Assembly (NCBI GenBank): GCA_963815935.1
Contig: CAWFIL010000006.1
Coordinates: 1 to 64,000, forward strand
DNA: 64,000 bases
From: JARIHD01 sp963815935
GTDB taxonomy: Bacteria > Patescibacteriota > Saccharimonadia > Saccharimonadales > UBA4665
Direction of reading: 5' to 3'
The notes under the pieces are model-generated. The model saw nothing but the letters and a program-made list of their open reading frames with translations, ran no database searches and had not been told where the DNA came from. This document shows, piece by piece, positions 45,902 to 53,293 of this stretch. Position numbers and translations under genes: made by a program. Each line of letters begins with the position of its first letter. The stretch's first letter is position 1.

Positions 45902-45949
45902 AACTCAGTCCAAGTGACAGCAATTCCTACTCCGGAATGGAGGCGCGTA

Positions 45950-46492
45950 ATGCGCAACAGGAGAGTTCGCAACCCCTACGCCAACCCGAGCCCCGAGCAG
46001 CTCGACTACGCGCGTAGCCTTGGCATCGACATCCCGATCGGCATCCTCAGAGGGGCGCTCAGCGACCTGATCGACGCGGCTCTGGCTATCCGCCAGCCCA
46101 CGCCCGACCAGCTCACGTTCGCAGCGGCCCTCGGCATCGAGGTGAGCGAAGGGATGACCTTCGACGAGGTGAGCGACAAGCTCGACTTCGAGATTGCCAC
46201 GCGTTCGCGCGAGGCCATGGCCGCCAACCCTACGCTGCGTGCCGGCAAGACGGTCATGTACAAGGGTCTCCCCTACGAGATCTGGTTCATCGGCAACGTC
46301 AAGGGCCGCTACGGCGCCGAACTCCGTCCCGTGCGGACGTTCTTGGATCGGCTCGAGTCCGCGCGTCTCCCCAAGCCCGATGGCTACCGGTGCAAGACGG
46401 TGCTCATCATCACCCTTGCCGATAGCACGGAAGTCACCCGGGAGGCGCTCTCCCAGTTCATCCTCGACTACGTCGAGCCCAATCCGGAATAG
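45950..46492 (+). CDS. GC-rich protein with two helical repeats, unknown function
   Basis: 180 aa from ATG 45950 with GGAGG at 45939-45943. It has two similar segments: PSPEQLDYARSLGIDIPIGI and PTPDQLTFAAALGIEVSEGM, each continuing into an L/S-rich helix. Such (T/S)P-x-QL-x-x-A-x-x-LGI repeats occur in several actinobacterial and phage proteins. The C-terminal part (VMYKGLPYEIWFIGNVKGRY) is beta-rich. GTG 45914 is an in-frame alternative start. Confidence 0.65.
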   Translation: MRNRRVRNPYANPSPEQLDYARSLGIDIPIGILRGALSDLIDAALAIRQPTPDQLTFAAALGIEVSEGMTFDEVSDKLDFEIATRSREAMAANPTLRAGKTVMYKGLPYEIWFIGNVKGRYGAELRPVRTFLDRLESARLPKPDGYRCKTVLIITLADSTEVTREALSQFILDYVEPNPE

Positions 46493-46554
46493 CAGCTGCC
46501 AGGACGGCGCACAACTGGCGGTAGTTAACCCTACATAGTACCGGTGCGCAATTT

Positions 46555-46636
46555 GGCGGGCCTCTCAATCAACAATCACCACGAGAGGCCCGCCAGCACA
46601 CCTGGATGCTTAATTATTTGAGCTTCCGGGTGTGCT
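46555..46636 (+). terminator. Two consecutive strong hairpins
   Basis: GGCGGGCCTCTC/GAGAGGCCCGCC (46555-46566 with 46583-46594, 12 bp) directly followed by AGCACACC/GGTGTGCT (46595-46602 with 46629-46636, extended by three pairs). No long U-run follows, so termination may be of the actinobacterial hairpin type or Rho-assisted. Confidence 0.5.
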
Positions 46637-46712
46637 CATGTGAGGGATAGCTTTTTCTTCAAAATATGGTATGCTTTGACGGTCCGTGATACTACGATTT
46701 GGGGAGACCCAC

Positions 46713-47177
46713 ATGGAAGAACCGTCAGTACGTTGCGAGACGTTCCTGCTCAGTGCCGATGCGGTGCCTAGCCTGAACGACATGCTGCGAGCGACTGACC
46801 CAGCACAACTGGAGCATGTCTACCGTGAGGCTGGCTTGCAAGCGCTTGCTGCCAACGTTGGGCCGCTCCGTCGTGCCTCGGCTGCCGCGCAGTGCTACGC
46901 CGAACTGTCCGCAGGGGACTACCGGCTGTACGCCGACTTCCTCTCGCAGGCAGTCAAGCTCAAGGGCTGTGTCATCCCGCCGCCGGAGAGTGCTCTGACG
47001 ATCCTCGTCGCTGCGCAGAAGGCCAATCTGTTCGACGACATCGTCGTCCTGACGGATCCTGCGACAAACGAGAGTTTGTTGCTGGGCTATGTCAAAGTTG
47101 GCAACGAAACGCGTTACTTCAAGATCGCTCACTGGGGCTACGGTCTCACGAGCATCGAACAGCTACGCAAGTTGTAG
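46713..47177 (+). CDS. GC-rich protein, unknown function
   Basis: 154 aa from ATG 46713, with GGGGAGA upstream. Mostly helical first part, then LFDDIVVLTDPATNESLLLG and YFKIAHWGYGL, a small beta-rich end. No family recognised. Ends in TAG at 47175, and the reading frame stays open after this stop into a membrane-protein ORF. Confidence 0.6.
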   Translation: MEEPSVRCETFLLSADAVPSLNDMLRATDPAQLEHVYREAGLQALAANVGPLRRASAAAQCYAELSAGDYRLYADFLSQAVKLKGCVIPPPESALTILVAAQKANLFDDIVVLTDPATNESLLLGYVKVGNETRYFKIAHWGYGLTSIEQLRKL

Positions 47178-47351
47178 CGACGCAGCCAGGGGGTCGGGGC
47201 TCACCTCGGTAATCTCCTTCGATGGAGGCCGCAGTTCCGCTCCTCGCGCCGAGGTCGCCATGGCCCGATCTACTTCGGTGCCGTTACTGTCCTGTCAGGC
47301 GCACTCTGCTGGCTGCTGCTGCCGCTCAGTTGGTGGCTTCTCGCCGGTGCG

Positions 47352-47762
47352 TTGGCGCTTGCCATGACACTCTGCGGTTACTATGTGGCCAGGGAGACCT
47401 CGTACGACTCGACCCAGCGGTGGACTGTTGGTTGGACCATCGCCGTTCAGGTCGCACTCGCACTCGTTGCGGGCTGTATCCAGCTCAACCACTGGGCAAC
47501 CGCTGACCGTACCGAAGAGGTGCTGGTGTGTGGTACGCACAAGACCGGTGGCGAGTGGATCATCCAGACGTCAGCGGGTACGCGCAACCTGGAGGCTGGC
47601 TTCTACAACGGCACGTACTACCCAACGGGTAGCGACGCTGCTCCGAAGTCGCTAGTCGGCAATTGGGTGAGGATCACCGAACACGGGTACAGCTCGGGTA
47701 CAACCGAGGCCGGTCCTTGGATCACAAGAGCACAGACGCTGCGCGCCGGTTCTTGCGGCTGA
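47352..47762 (+). CDS. Small membrane protein; start uncertain, no canonical start for its first TM segment
   Basis: From TTG 47352 it is 136 aa, with TM-like segments (WTVGWTIAVQVALALVAGCI) and an extracellular beta-rich tail (GTYYPTGSDAAPKSLVGNWV). In the same frame upstream, LCWLLLPLSWWLLAGALALA looks like a further TM helix, yet no ATG, GTG or TTG lies between 47178 and 47352. The frame runs back without interruption to the TAG of the preceding gene. Either the true start is non-standard, or the two ORFs were one gene split by the TAG, or the TAG is read through. Confidence 0.5.
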   Translation: MALAMTLCGYYVARETSYDSTQRWTVGWTIAVQVALALVAGCIQLNHWATADRTEEVLVCGTHKTGGEWIIQTSAGTRNLEAGFYNGTYYPTGSDAAPKSLVGNWVRITEHGYSSGTTEAGPWITRAQTLRAGSCG

Positions 47763-47796
47763 ATCGAATCACGGGCGACGTGGGCACGACTGAAGG

Positions 47797-47818
47797 GAAG
47801 GCATTTGCCTTCATTTTT
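47797..47818 (+). terminator. Intrinsic terminator closing the GC-rich block
   Basis: GAAGGC (47797-47802), loop ATTT, GCCTTC (47807-47812), then ATTTTT. Confidence 0.7.
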
Positions 47819-47860
47819 CCTCCTCGTGTCCACGCCTCTCGCCCCAAAATTATCCATGGC

Positions 47861-47889
47861 TTGAAAAATAACAGATTCGGCGGTATAAT
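47861..47889 (+). promoter_or_regulatory. rpsJ promoter
   Basis: TTGAAA (47861-47866), 17-bp spacer, perfect TATAAT (47884-47889), leaving an 80-nt leader before rpsJ. Confidence 0.75.
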
Positions 47890-47975
47890 ACGCCCATTCA
47901 CTAATTGTGTTGAGAACTCGGCTGAGCATATGCGAGTCAGCAGAGGTTACAACACCCAATCAAGGAGTAGTACTT

Positions 47976-48305
47976 ATGGTCAACGAACCAAAGAAAGACC
48001 AAAAACAACGTATTCGTATTCGCCTTAAGGCTTACGACCACAAAGTAATCGACCAGGCTGCCAAGCAGATCGTAGACACCGCATTGCGCACTGGCGCTAC
48101 CATTGCCGGCCCAATCCCATTGCCTACTGACCGCAGCACCTTTACGGTCGTAAAGAGTCCACACGTATACAAGAAGGGTCGTGAACAGTTCGAAATGCGC
48201 GTACACAAGCGCCTTATCGACGTAACCGAGCCAACACCAAAGACTATCGACTCGCTGATGAACCTCAGCCTACCAGCTGGTTGCGACGTCGAAATCAAGA
48301 TGTAG
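47976..48305 (+). CDS. rpsJ: 30S ribosomal protein S10
   Basis: 109 aa. RIRIRLKAYDHKVIDQAAKQ, GPIPLPTDRSTFTVVKSPHV and KKGREQFEMRVHKRLIDVTE are S10 signatures. Besides the ribosome, S10 (NusE) takes part in antitermination. AAGGAG at 47962-47967 sets the ATG. It has its own promoter and terminator and is separated from rplC by 15 kb, an unusual split of the S10 operon. Confidence 0.97.
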   Translation: MVNEPKKDQKQRIRIRLKAYDHKVIDQAAKQIVDTALRTGATIAGPIPLPTDRSTFTVVKSPHVYKKGREQFEMRVHKRLIDVTEPTPKTIDSLMNLSLPAGCDVEIKM

Positions 48306-48309
48306 CACA

Positions 48310-48337
48310 AAAAACGCCCCATTCCCGGGGCGTTTTT
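48310..48337 (+). terminator. Intrinsic terminator after rpsJ
   Basis: AAAAACGCCCC (48310-48320), loop ATTCCC, GGGGCGTTTTT (48327-48337): 11 bp. Confidence 0.88.
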
Positions 48338-48349
48338 GATATGTAGACC

Positions 48350-49135
48350 ATGAAGCGAGTAGACCGAGAAAGGCTCGAAGCAAAGTCGGTGGCGTGTGAT
48401 AGGCACGCCCCCTATGTGCCATTAGCCGAAAGAATCGCCACCGAGGTTGCGGCTTTTAACCTCGCGCAGCAAGCTATCGAAAACCCTGCTGGAGTTATGG
48501 AGCTTATTGTTGCAGACCTTACAGAGAGTGAGATTCGTAAGCTTGTGCGTCGTAAGTTTGATGAGTTGCCAGCGGCGGCCAAGGTCGAAATACTGGCGAG
48601 CACATACCCTGATGATATGATTTTGCGGGGACGGCTCATGGAAGAACGAGAACGCCTCAGAGCCCGTGGGCAATTGGCGAGCAACGTAGCCGAGCTCAAG
48701 CACGACGCAGAGCTCTACGGAAAGGTTTCGCTAGGCCGTATCGCGCAAGGGGCGCTCGTTGACTTGTACCTATACGACGAAGACGACTACGAAGAGGCCG
48801 ATGGTTCGTGCAAACGACTAACTAATGAATATGACTACTATCGCCTTATCAAGGCAACAAGCCTTGGGGACGGGCGGCTGCACTTGCTAGAAGATATCAC
48901 CGGCGATGAGACCGAATACACTCCAGTCTTTGAAGACCATGAAATTCTTGAGCTCGGCACGGCGCTGTACGACCGACGCCACGATCAATCTACATTTGAT
49001 CGTGATATCTATGCGGGCACGCACGTCTATGCCGATATGGGCGAGACTTACGATCTGTTGATGGTTGGGCCGCAAGACGATGGTTCAATTTTGGTGGCAG
49101 GCCAACTCTTAGTTAACAACGAAGTAATTTTTTAG
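48350..49135 (+). CDS. Hypothetical protein
   Basis: 261 aa, native composition. Helical and charged first half (EAKSVACDRHAPYVPLAERI, LVRRKFDELPAAAKVEILAS), acidic beta-like second half (LYLYDEDDYEEADGSCKRLT, LEDITGDETEYTPVFEDHEI). No signal peptide, TM segment or known domain is seen. The end overlaps the convergent PfkB gene by 4 nt. Confidence 0.65.
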   Translation: MKRVDRERLEAKSVACDRHAPYVPLAERIATEVAAFNLAQQAIENPAGVMELIVADLTESEIRKLVRRKFDELPAAAKVEILASTYPDDMILRGRLMEERERLRARGQLASNVAELKHDAELYGKVSLGRIAQGALVDLYLYDEDDYEEADGSCKRLTNEYDYYRLIKATSLGDGRLHLLEDITGDETEYTPVFEDHEILELGTALYDRRHDQSTFDRDIYAGTHVYADMGETYDLLMVGPQDDGSILVAGQLLVNNEVIF

Positions 49136-49971
49136 ACTTTCGTAGGAACGCTTAGCAGCTTTTTGGTGGCAGCGTGGTGGCCATCCAAGATTGCTTCTGG
49201 CAAATTGTGCGATCTGTAAAAACTGTAGGTAACGGCAGCTGCGAACGTGTCGCCACAGCCAACCGAGTCGACAATATCTTTGGCAGCGATTGGCGTGGTG
49301 GGTATATGTTTGTCTTGGTCTTTGCTAACAATGGTGGCGCCTGCGGCGCTCTGAGTCACAATGACCTCGGTATCCATACGTTGCTTCCAGGTTTTGGCCA
49401 GCTCAAAGGCCTGCGGGTAATCTTCTTCGGAGTACATCACAATATCGAACAATGGCACGACATCGGCTGCCTCGGCAAAGTCGCGGGGCTCAACGCGCCC
49501 TTCTTTGGTAATGTGACGGAAGTAGCCTTGTGGGCAGAGCACTTTGAGCACGTTTGGCTTGGTATTGGCGAGCAAGGTGCGCAAATAGTCGGCACTGTAG
49601 TTGGGCAGCAGGGTGGCGACTACGATAATGTCGGCCTCTCGGAGCATTTGTATCTCGTCTGCGCTAAGCTCTGGCGGCCCGGCCGAGCCGATGTTATGAC
49701 AATGTTGGACCCGCTTACCGGAAGTGCTGTTGTTTTCGTATACCAGGGTGTTGGGCTGGTTGGGGCTGGCTGGTAGCAGCTGGACGTCGGGTAGATACGG
49801 CAGTAGGTCGGGGCCGTAACTGGAGATAGCCAGCGGGTGTAGACCAAATTGTTTATGGAAGCTCGTGGCCATATAGAGCACCGACGAACCCCAGCTTTCA
49901 TACGTTGCGTGTTCGCTCTTGTTGTGGTCGACGCAAACGTGACCGACTAGTACGACCTTGGGGGAACTCAT
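49132..49971 (-). CDS. PfkB-family carbohydrate/nucleoside kinase
   Basis: 279 aa from ATG 49971. The C-terminal signature DIVDSVGCGDTFAAAVTYSF is the PfkB anion hole and catalytic Asp (usual D-T-x-GAGD-x-F). The N-terminal VVLVGHVCVDHNKSE is the ribokinase-fold start. Substrate unknown. On the minus strand TATACT (49985-49980) lies 8 nt before this ATG, so I prefer it to the in-frame ATG at 49989. Confidence 0.85.
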   Translation of the reverse strand: MSSPKVVLVGHVCVDHNKSEHATYESWGSSVLYMATSFHKQFGLHPLAISSYGPDLLPYLPDVQLLPASPNQPNTLVYENNSTSGKRVQHCHNIGSAGPPELSADEIQMLREADIIVVATLLPNYSADYLRTLLANTKPNVLKVLCPQGYFRHITKEGRVEPRDFAEAADVVPLFDIVMYSEEDYPQAFELAKTWKQRMDTEVIVTQSAAGATIVSKDQDKHIPTTPIAAKDIVDSVGCGDTFAAAVTYSFYRSHNLPEAILDGHHAATKKLLSVPTKV

Positions 49972-50092
49972 TACCACGGAGTATAGCATGCCTGGCTGCG
50001 GATTAGCTGATAACAGAGGTAAAAGCTTTGCTCCAGAGTAGTTTCCATGATATAACTGTCGTGATCACTCAAGAGAGGAGAGATTGCACCCG

Positions 50093-50107
50093 GACACTAG
50101 ACGTGTC
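50093..50107. promoter_or_regulatory. Small palindrome upstream of the HTH-GHKL pair
   Basis: GACAC-TAGAC-GTGTC, 5-bp perfect arms, 39 nt before the HTH gene. TATAAC at 50051-50056 may be the -10 upstream. It could be an autoregulatory operator for the HTH protein. Confidence 0.3.
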
Positions 50108-50145
50108 TTTATTTACATCATCGGCAAGAAAGTAGGTGACTTACT

Positions 50146-50892
50146 GTGCGTCAGACAGATGCACTGGCGACGAAGCTGATCGACCGCCTCCGAGCTGTCA
50201 ACCTTCCGATCCAGCTGGTAGCTGCGTTCACTAACACACAGCCCGGCACTGTCGGGAACTGGTTGTCCAAGGGGCAGCCGCCTCGCGGCGAACGCCTCAA
50301 CCGTCTCCAGCACTTGCTGGATGCCCTCGACATCGCATCGCCGGAGTTGGTGTTGGTCTCTGAGTACTGCCGGTACCTCGGTAGACTCATGGCGTTCGAC
50401 ATCATCAGCTTGGAGGAAACGCGGCAGATGCTTGGCGTGAGCGCTGACCAGAAGGTGTTCATGACCATCCGAGGCGAACGCGACCCATGGAGGGACGCGG
50501 TTGGGAGCATCCTGCCCAGCAAGACACTCGAGCAGCTCCGCGATGAGTTCGACGGTCGCCTGACTGAGGCAGAGGCCGACATCCGTCGGCAGTTTGCCGA
50601 GCAGGGGTACTCGATTGTGGCGGGGGCTGCGGCCAAGACCATGGCGCCGCCCAAGCCGTCCCCGGTGGCTATCCCGGTTACCCCGGACGCGTCCGCCAAG
50701 TTCGACTTCATCCTGGAGTCGGCTCGTACGCTTGGCAGTATCCTGCCGCTTGCCCGGCATCTGGCATCGGACGCCTGCACTCCCGAGGATCGCGCGCTCT
50801 TGCGTGACCTCTTGGGGGACGAGGGTATGTTCGAGCTGTCCAACCTGATCAACCAACTGTGCGGCGAACGCGCTCGCAATTCTGGGAGGTGA
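50146..50892 (+). CDS. HTH domain protein paired with a GHKL ATPase (GC-rich, acquired)
   Basis: 248 aa, GTG start. Residues 8-65 resemble an XRE/CI-type HTH: LVAAFTNTQPGTVGNWLSKG followed by ERLNRLQHLLDAL. The middle part is helical (QKVFMTIRGERDPWRDAVGS), followed by a Pro-rich linker and a helical C-terminus. Codon use is strongly GC-rich. Its stop (TGA 50890-50892) lies just before the ATPase start, so the two are coupled. It probably regulates or guides the ATPase. Confidence 0.65.
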   Translation: MRQTDALATKLIDRLRAVNLPIQLVAAFTNTQPGTVGNWLSKGQPPRGERLNRLQHLLDALDIASPELVLVSEYCRYLGRLMAFDIISLEETRQMLGVSADQKVFMTIRGERDPWRDAVGSILPSKTLEQLRDEFDGRLTEAEADIRRQFAEQGYSIVAGAAAKTMAPPKPSPVAIPVTPDASAKFDFILESARTLGSILPLARHLASDACTPEDRALLRDLLGDEGMFELSNLINQLCGERARNSGR

Positions 50893-50897
50893 CCACC

Positions 50898-52562
50898 TTG
50901 GCTACTCAACAAAGGGCCAGTGGTGCAGGCACGACCGGTACGACGGACACCAACCTCGACGACCTGGGCCTGCACCTGGGCGAGTCGCTGTTCCGATTCT
51001 CGAACGTTTACCCGACGCTCGTCCTCACTGTGGTGGAGGCGGTGCAGAACGCCATCGACGCAGAAGCCGAGAAGGTGTTCATTGGGGTTGACCTGCGTTC
51101 GCGCGAGATCATCGTCCTGGATGATGGTACTGGCGTAACGCGCAGCAAGTTCCAGCAGGCGCTTCGCAGTGTTGGCAAGGGAATCAAGAAGCCCGGAAGC
51201 CTTGGCCGCTTCGGTCTCGGCTTGATCTCGCCGCTCAACAAATGCCACCACTTCACGTTCGCCAGCCATCCGATTGGTGAGCGTACGGGAAATGTGTGGT
51301 GCTTCGAGGGTGAGGTTATCCGGAACATGCACGAAGGCGGCGGCGTCGTACGACAGGGAGTGGAAACACTGCCCCCGCTGCCCGAGCAGTTCGTGCTCGC
51401 CTCCGCCCAACTGTTCGCCAAGTGGCGCACTATTGTCCACATGGTCGACGTCAACGACGAGAAGGTGGAAGATGTCGCTGACCTGGATGACCTGGAGGGC
51501 GAGATCCGGACCAAGCTGAGCATTGGCATGGCCCAACGCAACACGGTTGTCTACGTGATGCTCATCAACAAGCAGGGCAAAACGGAGATGCGCGAGATCA
51601 ACCCTATCCGGTTCACGGGTGAGAAACTGGAGGTGTTCACGCACCACGAGAAGGGCTGTGGCCTCGTCACCTTCGAGCTCTACCGAGCCCCCAAGGCTGG
51701 TGGTGTTCGACGCGGCATCGTGCTCATTCGTCGCAGCGCTGACAACTACCCCATCCCCTGGCGGGATTTCTACACGCAGGCGCTGGGAAGCCGGAAGCTG
51801 CCGCACGTCAAGGACGCGTTCGACGCGCTCGGCTCGGGGTTCTTCGAGGGCGTGATCCACGCCGAAGACATCGAGCTGGACGAGCGGCGCACCTGTTTCG
51901 TGCGAGGAACGGCACTCAACATGCTGTACGTGTCGATCTACGCCTGGTTCCTTGCGGAAGGCAAGGCGCTCTACGAGAGCGAGCAAGAAGCCCGACGGGA
52001 CAAGCGTTACCAGGACCTGGGCGCCCAGTCTCTGAAGCGCGTGCTTGAACTGCTGGAAGGCAGTACTGTGTTCTCGGCGTTGACCCGTCGGCTGCACGGT
52101 GTACTGCCGGAAGGCACACAGCTGCCCACCCCGCGGTCGCCCGGCGGAAAGCCCCGGCCAACCGACCCGCGACAGCGACCCGAACCCAAGCAACGGAAAC
52201 GCGTCATCGCAGACCCGCCTGAGTCCAAGGAGCGCACGTCGCGCCACCAGTCTCACGGCCTCGGCCTGCGGTTCGCCTACGAGGTGTTGCCCCACTCCAA
52301 CCGGCTGTGGGAGTTCGACGACGACGGTGTCCTGACCTTCAACATCCGGCACCCCATCTGGGTCAAGCTGGACGAGACAGGCGGCAAACACACCACGCGC
52401 AACGACCGGCAGATCATGCACCTCCAGGAGTGGGTCACCCTCAAGCTGTTCATGCTCCTCGAGCACTACGACGACCCCGGGTTTGACCTGGAGATCGCAC
52501 GAGTGTCCGTTGACCAGGAGGCCCGCTACTACGCCGAGATGTTCATCGCACACCTCAAGTGA
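50898..52562 (+). CDS. GHKL-type (Hsp90/MutL/MORC-like) ATPase
   Basis: 554 aa from TTG 50898, with GGGAGG 8 nt before. The GHKL motifs are in order: N-box VVEAVQNAIDAEAEKVFIGV, G1 IVLDDGTGV, and G2 SLGRFGLGLIS, as in MORC-, MutL- and Hsp90-type ATPases. The middle domain (200-400) is mixed; residues about 415-455 form a Pro/Arg-rich linker, then a conserved-looking C-terminal domain with NIRHPIWVKLDE. No kinase-like His domain is present. GHKL ATPases next to HTH genes occur in prokaryotic conflict systems, so a defence role is possible. GTG 50889 is an alternative start. Confidence 0.78.
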   Translation: MATQQRASGAGTTGTTDTNLDDLGLHLGESLFRFSNVYPTLVLTVVEAVQNAIDAEAEKVFIGVDLRSREIIVLDDGTGVTRSKFQQALRSVGKGIKKPGSLGRFGLGLISPLNKCHHFTFASHPIGERTGNVWCFEGEVIRNMHEGGGVVRQGVETLPPLPEQFVLASAQLFAKWRTIVHMVDVNDEKVEDVADLDDLEGEIRTKLSIGMAQRNTVVYVMLINKQGKTEMREINPIRFTGEKLEVFTHHEKGCGLVTFELYRAPKAGGVRRGIVLIRRSADNYPIPWRDFYTQALGSRKLPHVKDAFDALGSGFFEGVIHAEDIELDERRTCFVRGTALNMLYVSIYAWFLAEGKALYESEQEARRDKRYQDLGAQSLKRVLELLEGSTVFSALTRRLHGVLPEGTQLPTPRSPGGKPRPTDPRQRPEPKQRKRVIADPPESKERTSRHQSHGLGLRFAYEVLPHSNRLWEFDDDGVLTFNIRHPIWVKLDETGGKHTTRNDRQIMHLQEWVTLKLFMLLEHYDDPGFDLEIARVSVDQEARYYAEMFIAHLK

Positions 52563-52720
52563 GGAGGGTTCAAATCCCGTGAGTGATCAGGTCGCCTGAG
52601 GCGGCCGGTGCGGGTGGGCTCTGCAGAGTCCGAGGACCGTCGCGCATCCGCGCTGACAACCCCGAATTTATGCATCCCATCCGTCACTCACCAAGTACAC
52701 TCTGTCGCGATTCTGTCTGG
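52563..52720. other. Structured 3' flank of the second GC-rich block
   Basis: No gene. GTGAGTGA (52579-52586) and TCACTCAC (52684-52691) form an outer 8-bp inverted repeat enclosing smaller hairpins (GCCTGAGGC; GGCTCTGCAGAGTCC-like). GGGTTCAAATCCC at about 52566-52578 resembles a tRNA T-arm, but no tRNA can be built around it. This is probably the terminator and junction of the acquired block. Confidence 0.4.
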
Positions 52721-52732
52721 TATAGTTGATAT

Positions 52733-53293
52733 ATGACAGAAACGGAACAGATTGTATTTGTAGATGAAGACGGGCAGCCTACTGGTGAAGTAGGGCCTAA
52801 ATTAGCGAGCCATACAGCCAGCACCAAGCGGCACTTGGCATTTTCGTGCTATATCTTTCGGCCAAGTGACAACAAGTTCCTGATAACGCAGCGTGCTTTG
52901 AGCAAGAAAGTCTGGCCTGGCGTATGGACGAACAGCGTGTGTGGCCACCCAGCCCCCGGTGAAGCAATCGAAGATGCAATTCGCCGCCGGGCCAAAGACG
53001 AGCTGGGCGTTCAGGTGCTTAAGGACATTACCTGCGTAGTACCTGATTATAAGTACACTACACCACCATATAACGGCATTATTGAGAACGAGTTTTGCCC
53101 GGTCTACGTTGCCTACGCTATGGCCGATGTACAGCGCAATCCCGACGAAGTAGAAACCTACCAGTGGTTGGATTGGCCCGAATATGTCCATATGTTGTTG
53201 GACGAAAAAGAAAATATGAGCTATTGGGCCAAAGACCAGTACACCAGGCTCAAAGACCGCCGTCCGTTCATGGACTTAATGCCCGAGATTTAG
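52733..53293 (+). CDS. idi: Isopentenyl-diphosphate delta-isomerase, type 1
   Basis: 186 aa. Nudix-fold enzyme interconverting IPP and DMAPP for isoprenoids. The catalytic Cys is in WTNSVCGHPAPGE, the second catalytic Glu in IIENEFCPVYVA, and the metal-binding pattern (H29/H36-like) is in LASHTASTKRHLAFSCYIF. TATAGT (52721-52726) lies 6 nt before the ATG, leaderless. The end overlaps the convergent ilvA by 4 nt. Confidence 0.94.
   Translation: MTETEQIVFVDEDGQPTGEVGPKLASHTASTKRHLAFSCYIFRPSDNKFLITQRALSKKVWPGVWTNSVCGHPAPGEAIEDAIRRRAKDELGVQVLKDITCVVPDYKYTTPPYNGIIENEFCPVYVAYAMADVQRNPDEVETYQWLDWPEYVHMLLDEKENMSYWAKDQYTRLKDRRPFMDLMPEI

Noticed and set aside
44838..45923. 361-codon minus-strand frame opposite the GC-rich gene
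   Set aside because: Same composition effect; low-complexity Val/Arg/Asp content and no start signals.
47222..47506. 94-codon plus-strand frame overlapping the membrane ORF
   Set aside because: No ribosome site, Arg/Ala/Cys-rich shadow composition; the other frame has TM segments and a sensible tail.
50151..52553. 800-codon open frame on the minus strand opposite the GHKL ATPase
   Set aside because: GC-rich coding DNA leaves the antisense frame open by chance; the plus-strand proteins carry clear motifs and ribosome sites.
52566..52578. T-arm-like GGGTTCAAATCCC
   Set aside because: No D-arm, anticodon arm or acceptor pairing can be built around it; kept only as a possible junction remnant.
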